DNA from: Marsupella aquatica
Taxonomy: Eukaryota > Marchantiophyta
NCBI GenBank assembly: GCA_973895155.1
Contig: OZ316899.1
Span: forward strand, 4,402,001-4,466,000
Direction: 5' to 3'
Length of the DNA stretch: 64,000 nt
Of the stretch, positions 21,702-31,994 are shown one piece after another. The notes under the pieces were generated by a model. That model saw only the letters and a program-made list of their open reading frames with translations, was not told the DNA's origin and searched no databases. Each line of letters begins with the position of its first letter. The first letter of the stretch is position 1. The position numbers were made by a program, and so were the translations under genes.

Positions 21702-21708
21702 TATAAAA
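21702..21708 (+). promoter_or_regulatory. TATA box of LTR copy B
   Basis: TATAAAA in the context CAAGGTATAAAAGGGGAGCC, 108 bases upstream of the ORF start at 21810. Identical in position to copy A. Confidence 0.65.
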
Positions 21709-21809
21709 GGGGAGCCAACCCTTTGTAGTGCACCAGTCCATCAGTCCACGCGCCAGCTTCGACCCCAGCTCTCTCGTTCGCTCTAAGTCGCCACTACTAT
21801 CTCCTCTGA

Positions 21810-24458
21810 ATGTCGCACACGATCCTCTCCAGCTTGGCCATTCGATTCTGGACGCAGTTCCTATCTACCGGAAGGCACTTGGCCGACTCATTAAAACACG
21901 CCAACCCGCGCCGATACGAAATCGAACGCGAGTACGAGAGAGCCATCCGTCTAGCAGGACGACACCACTACATCCTTAACTTTGACTACCCGTCTCAGAG
22001 CGAGCTTTACCGACCAGCAAAAGTATCTGGGTACTTCTTCAACGGAGACAAATATATTGGTTTCTGGGAAGCATTGCTTCGGCTTCCGGACGAGGTCTTC
22101 AATATCCCGGGTACGATCGACTTGCAACGACATCACTTCGACCACATCCCTGCTCAGGTTCGGGCTATCATCAATAGCGAGTCCAGCACTACCCGTTCAA
22201 CAAGGTCGTCTACACTCGCTTCGGAGAACTTCTACCAGCACCTACAGAGCTTCATGGGAACTCGGCCATCAACCAACATGACCAACTCAGTCGAACCCGT
22301 ACCCGTACCCGTACCCATGCAACCTCAGGCTCAGGCTCAGCTTCAGCTTCAGCCTTAGCCGCAGCCTAGCCAAACCCCACCACCGATCGCCCAACCAGCA
22401 CAAGTACGCTCCATCATCAACGTCGTGGATCTTAGCGATGACGACGAGGCTACCCCACCCTTGACCAGGCGGCCCAGAGGAACAAGCGCTCAGGGGGCCG
22501 ACACTATATCGTCCCCACCCCTTGCTCTGACCCCAGGAGCGGCCCCGACAGACAACATGGTGACCATGGCCGCCCCGGGCCCGTTACTAACGGCAGTGGC
22601 ACTACCCAGGCCCGATCGGGAGGATGGGGAAGTGTCACCTTCCCCAAGCTAATCACGGGGGAAGAAGAGGAAGGAATCCACCACTGCATCCGGGTTACCG
22701 TTGGCCACGGTAGCCGTAGCCAAGGTGACGATGCACCGCATGGGGGAAAACGTTCACAAAAACATCCTCCATCCCAAGCATGCGGTGTACCTGAAGACTC
22801 AAGGATTCGAGCACCTCGCCTCCCTCCCCTGGAACACTTGCAGGTACTACGGGGAGGACATGACGGAGTTCATCAGGAATTATGACAACGCGCGTCAACA
22901 TACTCGGCTGCGGGGAAGGAGTATGTCCCTCACGGAAGAACGGCTCAGGATGATCTTTGGGTTACCCGAAGGTGACCATCAAGTCGAATCACGGGCTCCC
23001 GGGGGCAAGGGAGCCAAGTACCAATCTTCAAGTTTTCCCTCAGAGGGAGCAGTGGACAACGGGTTCGTGATGAAGACCTGCCTCATCCCCGAGATAGCTG
23101 AGCGACTGGAGTTCCAGAGGTACGCCCTCCACATGATGGAACCCCAGGGGGAGATCTTCGCCGCCCAAGTTATCCAGGTTGAGAACTATCGACCTAGGAA
23201 GTGGGCGTCGTACTTCGCTAAGAAATTCCATGAAGAGATGGAGCGGCGAAGGAAGATGCTGTACATTGGCGGGAAGGCGTATTTTGCTAGCCACATCGAG
23301 ATCATTCTTGAGTGGTACGCCCGGTTTGATCGACAAACCCTTCCCCGTGTCAACGTTACAAAGCTGGTCCCAGCTAGGTGGGTTTTCCCGGCCTTGGAGA
23401 GACGGCCCCAACCCGAGGCCCGAAGTCCAGCGGACACGCCAGCTTCACCCACCCCACCTCCACAAGTAGCTGTAGTCGTAACCGAGGAGGTACCGGATGG
23501 GTCGGTTGTCACAACCGTTGATGCAACCCAACAAGCCGAGCTAAGTACAGAAGTCGGTACGGCGGAGGTCTTACCCGAGCCCGGGTCTCCCAAAGACCCA
23601 CCGGTGGCTATTCCGGAGAACCGGACATTGCTGCAGGAGGACACTCCAGCCCCTTCCAATGTTACGTCCCCAGGGCTGGACGTCACTGCCCCGGCCCCCG
23701 CGCGTGTTGACGTCTGCCCGTGCCCAACTCCGGACAGGCACAACCTGGACCACCCGGAACTCTTCGTACCGGGTACATTTCTGAACGGGCTTCTGGGAGA
23801 TTTCTCTCATCAAATTGCCCGGGATACCGGGGAGTTCATGGCCCGGAAGGTAGCCTGTTTCTTCAATCAGGAGTTGGTTGCCGCAGTAAAGGCAGGTCGG
23901 GCCCAGTCAGAGGCCCTTCAGAGGATAGAGCGGTACCGGGTGGAGTCCGTGTACCTAAAGAACAAAGTTGCGGCTCAAGAGGCTGAGCTTCTGCAACTAC
24001 GACCCAAGGTTGCAGCCGCCGATGAGTTGTTAGCAAAGGCGCACGCTCTTACCGCCCTAGCCGAACAGGCCAAAGCTGGGAACAAGGCCGAGATTACACG
24101 ACTCCAGAACCAGATTGACAGTTTGAAGAATCAAACCGTCACCTGGCAGAAAGACCTGGAGGAGGCCGAGGAACGGGCCCAACGGGACACGGCGGAGATA
24201 GCCACGCTGCAGGCTGAGGTGGCGCGGCTCCAAACCGAGGCCGAGAAGCAGGACCAGCTGGCGGGTAAACTGACAAGCGACGCCCAGCAGCTGGAGGAGG
24301 CATGTCAGGAGACAGTAGAGGAGACGGACGCGGCGAGGCGAGAGAACGAATCTCTGCTGGACCAGGTCCAGCTCCTCAAGGCGGACAATGACAAGCTTCG
24401 AAGGCAGCGGGATGGCCGCTCCCATTCGGGCGGCTCTGGCAAGCGTGCCAGGCATTAG
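21810..24458 (+). pseudogene. LTR-encoded coiled-coil protein, copy B (two in-frame stops)
   Basis: 883 codons in one frame, interrupted only by TAG at 22356-22358 (CAG in copy A) and TAA at 22650-22652 (CAG in copy A). The longest intact piece, 22701-24458, holds the FGLP module, the Pro/Glu linker and the coiled coil. Module order is as in copy A: YFFNGDKYIGFWEALLRLPD, repeated PVPV and QAQAQ linker, GKKRKES, MIFGLPEGDH near residue 380, a conserved GTFLNGLLGDFSHQ lead into the coil, heptad-rich helix and GSGKRARH. Two stops in an otherwise length-conserved frame indicate recent loss rather than random openness. Function unknown; an RNA- or DNA-binding scaffold acting with the gypsy machinery is a guess. 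Confidence 0.78.
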
Positions 24459-25171
24459 CAGCGGAGTAGGAATAGATTAGGATTAGGACTAGCTTAGTCA
24501 GGCTCTTGGGACAGGCACCTGCCTTAGGTACAGCAGCGCTGCCATGCTGTCTAGCCTGCGTAGATTAGGATCTTCTAATAAGACACAGCCGTTTTCCGGC
24601 CTGACTGTCAGCTTAGTTAGGACCTTAGTCAACGAATCTTTGGTGAGAGGACACCCCGTCCCTCGTCCCTTAGTATTTAGTGCACCCCTCGGTAGAGGCA
24701 GGGGGGGTTTTTAGTTGCAGAGCTGGACGTCCGCAGTATGTGCGGGGAGTCCTGACCTCTGGGAATGAAAGAGTACCAAGGGGAGGGGGTAGGACTAAGC
24801 TCGCCGGGCGAGTGCGGAGCCGGGCTCCGTTGTAGTGTGCACCCTCGGCCTTGAACCTGTTCATTCCGGGGCTGTCGGGTCAACTAAGTGTACGCATATG
24901 TTCCCTTTGTAGTAAAATCCTTTCCCATCATTTTCCTTCGTGTAAATCGAGATTGTATGCATGTGCGCGTGTATGTGTGTGGGTTTCTCGTATATGGGTG
25001 GCAGCGCCAGGCCGAACACACTACCCGAGACGTGCACAGGGTGCAGCCTGCGGGTAAGTGGTTGCGAGCCCGGGTTGAGGACCTGTATCATCGAATCCGG
25101 ATCGAAGGCGGACAGCACGAAGGCTTAGAAGCCCTTAAGCCGGGGTCGATCCTGCTATCGACTAAGGTACG

Positions 25172-25200
25172 TTCCGGCGGCGGAACACAAACCATACCTA
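25172..25200 (+). other. Conserved hairpin motif in LTR 3' region (copy B)
   Basis: TTCCGGCGGCGGAA followed by CACAAACCATACCTA. It starts 183 bp from the 3' end, as in copies A, C and D, and recurs in the diverged unit at 35709-40390. Confidence 0.6.
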
Positions 25201-25470
25201 GGAGGTGTCCGTATTTAGCAGTATGCGCACTTAGCGCTAGTTTACGAGAATAAGGTGCATTACGTGCTTCCCTTCCTGCCCGAACCCTCAGATTTACGAG
25301 GGATGTGCCCGTCTAAGCTGAAGTCTGAGTTAAGGCTGCAGCCGACGACGTGACATAAAGGTATTCCATGTTGCAAGCAAATAGGAGATTTTGATAGCAA
25401 GGAGAATTTTATGAGTGAGACACTAATGGTTTCAAATTTCATTTGCTTTTTGGTGCCTTTAATACTTTTG

Positions 25471-25666
25471 TGTTTAGTAGAGAATGTAATTCACCATAGC
25501 CAAGATGTCTTCAACCACCACACACTCTCATACATTCCATTATATGGGAATAGGTTACATATCATGGTATATAGGTGGGTAATGAAGGGTGGTTATCTAA
25601 CCACCTCCCAGCCTATGTAACCAGTGTTAGGTCTATGTAACTAGGGTTAGGGTTTGACTCTTAACA
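25471..25666 (-). repeat. Copia LTR-like remnant, about 196 bp
   Basis: On the minus strand it starts TGTTAAGAGTCAAACCCTAA at 25666 and ends CTCTACTAAACA at 25471. Its layout matches the LTR at 51525-51682: AACCCTAA near the start, CCCACCTATATACC in the middle, GGCTATGGTGAAT near the end. No primer site or gag follows it, so it is a decayed solo LTR. Confidence 0.5.
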
Positions 25667-26991
25667 CTCCCCCTTGGGTGATTGAACTGTGTAAAATCAA
25701 CCACTCTAGGAGGGAACCTAACCCTAATATGGTTCTCAAATTCTTAGGTTTGGTCTCATTAAAACCATGCTGCTTTCTTCTCATGGAAAGAGTGCCACAA
25801 CCTTACATATATTGGGATCATTTGTGGATAATGTAAAAACATATTATTAATATTGTCCCTATAGGTGTTTACAAAAGGCAGCAAAACAGGAAACAGGAGT
25901 CAAGAATAGAAACTGGTAACAGGGAAATGGATGGCTTTTTTGGGGGATGTTTTTTTCAAAATTTTCTTTTGAAATTTTTTTCTGCTAGCGCCCGGCACTG
26001 GTAAAACTAGAGCCGACGGCGAGGTGTTTACAAAAGACACCAAAACAACAAACAGGAGTTAATATAAGAAACTGGTAGCAGGAATTTTTGCGGTCAAAAG
26101 TGTAAAAATATATCGAACTTGTGAATTTTGGCATGGAAATGAGCATTATCCTCCACGGCTAATGCTAGCGCCAAGCACTATGAAGAGTCTATAATATATA
26201 CCAGTTGCACACTCGCACGATATTTAATGAAGGGGGTTATGAAATGTTTGGACCCTTTAAGAATTCCAAGACCGACACCAAAGTATACGTCCAAAAAGAA
26301 AACAAAAGGCCTATATACAATCAGACTACGTAAACCATGATCATGATTGAAGATGTGGGTCCAAGCAATCAAAACTGTATGTACAGTTAACTAGTATTGC
26401 AGTGTGTCATCTTTACAAACACATCAAGAAATCCCCTTAGTTACATGTCGATAAAAAATCCTGACAGATTCAGGGTTCCCAAGAGAAAGTCCTCATGAAA
26501 ATCTAAAATCTGTCAACAATTGTTTTTTGATCTCGGAATGCTATTTAACTCAGTAATAGTTCACCAAAACCTTTCACTAGCCCCTGGCGCTACTACTCTA
26601 ACCCCACTAGAGTTCCAAAAGTACTCCTGAGATTGGTGCATAACTATCCACTATTGGTCGATTGACAATCATCGTCTATTCTAACCTCCTCCCGATCAGG
26701 GTCTTGCCGGAAACCATCTAGCCAGAACTCCATGTAAGTTTACGATGGCCGTTGATGAATGGTCTCGTCAAGAAATACCAAACTACCGCAACACAAAGTC
26801 TATAAATAAGAGGCAAAGAACCGTGACCGTTGGAAGGCAGTTCACCAAATACGACAAAATAAAAACGGAAACCAAAACATTTATGTGCAACCAAAACCTA
26901 GAGAGAATCCACACCAAAGAACCCTTAGAAAATTGGGGAGCATACGGCTTTACAAATCAACTTCAAGAATCGGAAATAAAAATACAAGAGT
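25667..26991. other. Unassigned sequence with small duplications
   Basis: Non-coding so far as I can see. The open frame at 26745-26999 has no domain and overlaps an LTR start, so I do not call it. GCTAGCGCC-like strings occur at about 25984 and 26164. Confidence 0.3.
25868..26180 (+). repeat. Two-copy imperfect direct repeat, about 157-bp period
   Basis: GTGTTTACAAAAGGCAGCAAAACAGG near 25867 recurs as GTGTTTACAAAAGACACCAAAACA near 26024. Each copy is followed by AAACTGGTARCAGG and, about 100 bases on, by TGCTAGCGCC. Origin unknown. Confidence 0.5.
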
Positions 26992-27154
26992 TGTTATAAC
27001 ATGTAGATTACACTCCAAGTGGATTTTACTTTACACTCTAAGTAACCCTTAGAAGTTAGGACAGTTACCCAACTGCCCTCATATGTAACTCATATATACA
27101 CTCATTCCTAATAGAAGTGGCATTGGATTGTTGGTGAAGATATCGAGTAAAACA
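26992..27154 (+). repeat. Copia 5' LTR, 163 bp
   Basis: Starts TGTTATAACATG and ends GAGTAAAACA just before the primer site. Very short for a plant copia LTR. It shares its start (TGTTATA) and its central CAGTTAC..AACTGCCC segment with the 158-bp LTR at 51525-51682, so the two belong to one family. Confidence 0.7.
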
Positions 27155-27169
27155 CGTTATCAGCACGAG
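27155..27169 (+). promoter_or_regulatory. Primer-binding site
   Basis: CGTTATCAGCACGAG directly after the LTR end. This string follows the LTR in many plant copia elements. The same site occurs on the minus strand at 51511-51524. Confidence 0.7.
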
Positions 27170-27428
27170 CTGGTTGGAGACATAAATTGTTTTTAGGAAG
27201 GATGTGGTGAGCAATTCACTTTTGCACAGACTCTATCTTTGGGGCCAACCGGGACAATGTATGAGGAGAGGATAGGATAATCCATGGGGAGATTCCCAAC
27301 AAGGACATATCAATTAATAGACGAGTTTTTGATGCCAATAAAAAGGCGATCGATTTCATTACATTTCTTCTTGATAACGAAGGTTATCAAATCATTCATA
27401 ATTGCTTAGTATTCACAGGGATTTAGCC

Positions 27429-28597
27429 ATGAATTCCATGGAGAAATTACACTTCCAAGCACTAGCGATTGATGGAGCAAATTATTTATCATGGTCTTTA
27501 GATGTGGAAGCACATCTTGCCTCCAAAAATCTATAGGACACTATCTTGACTGATGCAGGGATAGTGTTACAACAGAAAGGCTCAGCCCTTAATACTTATA
27601 AGGCATCATCTTGCCGAACCTCTTAAGATACAATATCTAAATCATTATAATCCTAGAGTTCTATGGGACAAACTACAATTGAGATTTGATCATATGCGCG
27701 CAATCTTATGGTAACCCTATCGACGACCAAGAACAAATGGGGTACACAACATCATCAGTTATCTCACAAATTTTAGAATCTCAGTTGAGGAGTTGAGATG
27801 GGGCCTTCGAACTTCCGCTCATCTCAGCTGGGCAGTCGAGGTTGATTCAATCTCGGTTGACCTCGCCGAGATGGGCATACGGACCGAAAAAAATCAACCA
27901 AAAAAAAAATCAAAAAATTTCCCGAAAAAAAAAAAGTTTTGCTTCAAATTTTGAAGAAAAATTCAAGAATTTTTTTTCTTCATTTTTTTCTTTTTCGCAT
28001 CGCAACTTGGCGGTCTCTCTGAGATGAGGTGGTAGCTGATATCAGGTACACTGATGAAAGTGACTGATAATTGATGAGATTACTTATCTCAGAACAAATT
28101 GAGAAGACTCTATCTACTTTTCACGTAACTAACATAGTTCTCGCCTCTCAATACCAAAATATGAATTTCACCAGATACTCACAACTGATCTCACATATGC
28201 TGCTTGCAGAGAAGCACCAAATCCTCCTACTACATATGCAAGAACTCAACCACCAGGGAGCGCGGCTCCTCCGCCTAAACCAGAGACTCACCTGGTTGAG
28301 TCTACCTATAGATCTAGAGGACGCGGACACGGGAACTTCAGGGGGAGCAGGGGTCGCCCACTGGGACGAGGATGCTACCAAGTATCAAGTGGCAGAGGGA
28401 GAGGTCAAGTGGAATTCCAAGATAATTACCAAGGCAACAATTGGAATAGAAAGGGAGGTCGAGGATGGAACCAAGGCAGAGGTTACCCAACATACACCAG
28501 AGATAAGTTCTCTCCACCCCCTTGTTTTTGCTGCGGCACGAAAGGGCATTTACAGAAAGCATGCAGAGCCCCCCAGCACACTTAGTAAAGCTGTATA
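27429..28597 (+). pseudogene. gag: Copia gag with zinc knuckle, interrupted
   Basis: From the ATG at 27429: MNSMEKLHFQALAIDGANYL, then a copia gag core (YLSWSLDVEAHL, VLWDKLQLRFDH) broken by stops. An extra segment at about 27797-28027 splits it. The second half reads ISEQIEKTLSTFHVTNIVLA and NMNFTRYSQLISHMLLAEKH, then an Arg/Gly-rich region and the nucleic-acid-binding knuckle CFCCGTKGHLQKAC at about 28530. The gag packages element RNA; frameshifts have inactivated this copy. Confidence 0.8.
27797..28027. repeat. About 230-bp foreign segment inside copia gag
   Basis: Gag homology stops near 27797 and resumes near 28070. Between them lie CTCATCTCAGCTGGGC, CTCGCCGAGATGGGC and CTCTGAGATGAGG, inverted or repeated around GAGATG, and a long A-rich then T-rich tract (27895-28000). 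The tract suggests a small non-autonomous insertion or foldback. I cannot identify a target duplication. Confidence 0.4.
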
Positions 28598-28606
28598 AAG
28601 AGAGCA

Positions 28607-30199
28607 TGAATAGACAAAATCAGGAGGCACAAGGAAATTTCATGGAAATCCCAGAAAGCATAGAAACATATAGAATCAACCCGGTCATGCCTGAAACACA
28701 ACTTGCTCACCTAGATATACAGTCGAAACATTCTTCCGACCCCTCCAACTGCATAGTAGACAGTGGGACCTCCCACTCAATACTTTTAACCCGTAAATTC
28801 TTTGACCAGATTGCCAAGTCCAATAGAGCAATAACCACAATTATAGGCCCAAATCATATTGAGAAAGGGAATGGCCCAGCAACTTTTTGATTCCCTCAAG
28901 TGACAGTCATCAAAATTGCCTCAGCCATATATGCACCCAAAGCCACCAGAAACCTGATCAGTGTTAGGGACATAAGAGCAAATGATTTGCACATCTATAC
29001 CAGTCAAACCGAACAAGGCGAAGTCCTCCATATCATAGAGAAAACTCCTAGCGGGATGCAAATCCGCGAAACGTTATCAATACACCGACCAGGGCTATAC
29101 ATAACTACCATACAAGCATTACATACAGAAATTGCCATCCCAAACCTCACAGTGAGATGGCACAATCTCCTAGGCCATCCAGGAACAACAATGTACCATA
29201 ATATTATTAGAGACATAGTAGGGATCCCACAAGGAGTACATCCATCATCATTGAGACAACATTGCCTTGCATGTTCACACGGAAAACTGATTATAAAACC
29301 ATCTATTTCAAATACACTCAATTCCACAATTCCTTGAACGACTTCACGCCGATGTCCGTGGGCCAATAGACCCTCCATCTGGCCCCTTCTGGTTTTTTCT
29401 GGCCATTATTGATGCTTCATCAAAATGGTCCCAGGTCTCGCTCCTCTCCACACGGAACTTGGTGTTTCCTTGTATCCTGTCCCACATTCTGAAATTGAGA
29501 CAGCAATTCCCTGATAATCCCATTAAAACTATAAGAGTCGACAATGTAGGAGAATTTACGTCAAAAACTTTTGACAATTTATGTGAAAAGGCAGGGGTCA
29601 ATACACAATATTCTGTACCCCGTATACATTTCCAAAATGGAATAGCAGAATTGTTAATTAAGCGAATACAACTCATAGCGAGACCTCTTCTTATGCAAAC
29701 TCAACTCCCTATGACTGCCTGGGGGCATGCCATACTTCATGCAACAGCATTGCTTCGATATAGACCTTCTGCTTTTAATACACAGACCCCACACTACCTG
29801 GCATATGGACTACCACCAAATATTTCTCACCTATGTACATTTGGTTGCCTGGTCTTAGTACCAATCTTGGGCCCGAAATGCACCAAGATGGGCCCCCAAA
29901 GACAAAGAGGAATATATGTTGGCTTTGACTCACCTTCCATTATATGTTTCCTGGAACCATCCACAACGGATGTATTTAAGGCGAGATTTCTTGACTGTGA
30001 TTTCTTTGAGGACGAATTCCCTAGATTGACCACTGCACAGATCACAGAAGATGCCATACAAACATTACAATGGCAGAACACCATTCCAATGGGAAATGAC
30101 CCACACACTAGACAAGTTGACGAGGAAGTCAGACGCATCATTCACCTACATCAATGCTCAAAAAACTACCGGACGCTTTCAATGATGCAGCAGATGTGA
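28607..30199 (+). pseudogene. pol: Copia protease and integrase
   Basis: Protease motif VDSGTSHSIL near 28755. After a stop at 28888-28890, the next frame (28900-29337) has the pre-integrase zinc-binding region (WHNLLGHPG, then LRQHCLACSHGK). It is followed after another shift by the integrase core: DASSKW near 29410, RVDNVGEFTS near 29540 and HFQNGIAE near 29635, the expected D, D and E positions, although VDNVGE replaces the usual sDNGgE. The C-terminal part (GCLVLVPI, GIYVGFDSPS) ends at 30197-30199. In life it cleaves and inserts element DNA. Several shifts mean no single protein can be made. Confidence 0.85.
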
Positions 30200-30591
30200 C
30201 ATGATCACATACAGAGGCTCCAAATGTACGAGCAAGAATACAAGCACCAGGTCAAATCTCGACCGAAGCAGCACCAAGGGCAAAGCGTGGTCACCCCATA
30301 GGCTCTTGGGATAGCCAACCTTGCCAGAGAAGGCCCACGGCTACCCCAACAAATGTATCAAGACCGGTACCATCTATCCAATCTCCTACACAACAAGATG
30401 ACAATCAGGAAATATCTATAAATTATATGCACACTGGCAAAATATGGCAAAGAAACATCACTATGATAGATGACATATTTGCATATACAATATCAAAATA
30501 TATTACCAAAAAAATACCGGATCCTATTACAGTACAAGAAGCGCAATCAAGAGACGATTGGCCTAAATGGTAAATAGCCATCAATTCTGAA

Positions 30592-31531
30592 TTGGACTCT
30601 TTGATCCAGAGAGAGGTATTCGGCCCAATAATACCTGCACCACTACACACACCACTTACTGGATATAAGTTTATATTCACAAAGAAAAGAAATGCACAGG
30701 GAGAGGTAATAAGATATAAAGTCCGCTTGGTAGCAAAGGGCTACACTCAAATACCAGGCCGCAACTTTGGTCTTACCTACTCCCCTATAATGGACTCCAT
30801 TACTTATAGATACATGATAGCATTTGCGCTTACTCATAAATTGATGCTTCACATCTTAGATGTGGTCACTGCTTACCTTTATGGAGTACTAGACACCACT
30901 ATCTATATGAAAGCCCCACTTGAGTTGATCACGAGGATGAAATTTCATACTCAGGGGGAGCGGGCTATTTGCACATCCCCTGGTCTACAACTTGGGACAA
31001 CAAGAAAAACTCCTATAGAGTACCATCATATGAATACAAAAGAACCTTCAGTGCATCATAAAGAAACTGTGCAACATACATTACCAGATAACTGCAGACC
31101 TACAAAGACTTACAACACACTATCTGCTACGCAGACAATAAGAAAAGCATATGCAGTACAAGTCTTACGCTCTATGTATGGCCTTAAGCAGAGCGGCTGC
31201 ACATGGTATAAAAGATTTAAAGCAAAAATGTTAGCACTAAACTTTGTTAACGATGATATAGCTCCTTGTCTTTTCGTAAAACAAACCGGAACTGAATATA
31301 TAACTGTCGCTATATATCTAGACGACATCAACATCTTTGGTATGCCTATTATAGTTAAAGAAACCATAGAAACACTGAAACATATTTTTCAAATGCGGGA
31401 TCTTGGAGAGCCCAAATACTGTCTTGGACTTCAGTTTGATTATGTGCAAGGTGGCATTCTAATCAACCAAACAACATACACGAAGAAGATACTCAAACAA
31501 TTCAACATGGACTATGCTCATCCGGTGAGTA
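30592..31531 (+). pseudogene. pol: Copia reverse transcriptase, first part
   Basis: Open frame of about 313 codons up to the insertion point of LTR copy C. Motifs: YKVRLVAKGYTQIPG, LDVVTAYLYGVLD, RSMYGLKQSG and the active site YLDDINIFG (most copia elements have YVDD). An insertion of about 60 codons between APLE and VLRSMYGLKQ is not typical. The frame artificially closes in the inserted LTR (TGA at 31534-31536). It continues at 35496 after the insertion. Confidence 0.85.
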
Positions 31532-31887
31532 TGTGACGCCGCCAGCACGGCGGTTAATGATTGATTTGGCCTAGTCGTGCTTAGCACGCCCCATTAGGGG
31601 CACCGTAGGCCGTAGTTATTAGCATAATGACACTAAGTAGGTAGTACTTATGACTAGGGAATCATTAGTTAATAAGGGGCATTTACGTTTGGGATGGCGG
31701 CGGAGCGCCATTCGTACTCCCGGGTTACGAGCGTGTAAGGGGACACTTTGGGTCCGTATAACAAATTCTCAAAGGCAGCTGCTGACACGCTCTGAACCGA
31801 ACCCGCGAGTGGCCAGTACACTCTGAGCGTGAAAAGCTTAGCCTATTGGAAGGAAGGAGGGGCCGGTCGGACGATGAGCCCTTAGAG

Positions 31888-31894
31888 TATAAAA
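31888..31894 (+). promoter_or_regulatory. TATA box of LTR copy C
   Basis: TATAAAA 107 bases upstream of the ORF start at 31995, the same spacing as in copies A, B and D. Confidence 0.65.
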
Positions 31895-31994
31895 AGAGGG
31901 CCATTCTCTTGCATTACACTCACACTCCATTCTGCACGCCAACTTTGACCTCAACCACTTTGTCCCTCCCTTAGTCGCCCACCGTCACTCCTGG

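Larger units (their letters stand above)
21344..25355 (+). mobile_element. Solo 4.0-kb gypsy LTR with internal ORF (copy B)
   Basis: Begins TGTGACGCCACC at 21344 and ends GACGTGACA at 25355 (4012 bp). It is flanked by direct repeats TAAAG at 21339-21343 and 25356-25360, the 5-bp duplication typical of LTR-element integration. It matches copy A, which sits as the 3' LTR of a gypsy pol, so this is best read as a solo LTR left by recombination between two LTRs. Contents: about 360 bp of promoter sequence, TATA box, the 882-codon frame, then about 900 bp of conserved non-coding DNA. An independent mobile unit carrying only this ORF remains possible. Confidence 0.82.

Noticed and set aside
26745-26999. 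84-codon frame before the copia LTR
   Set aside because: No domain, runs into the LTR start, and composition is that of AT-rich non-coding DNA.
30592-31531. Active copia element
   Set aside because: RT is open, but gag, protease and integrase are shifted, two insertions split the element and the 3' LTR is missing.
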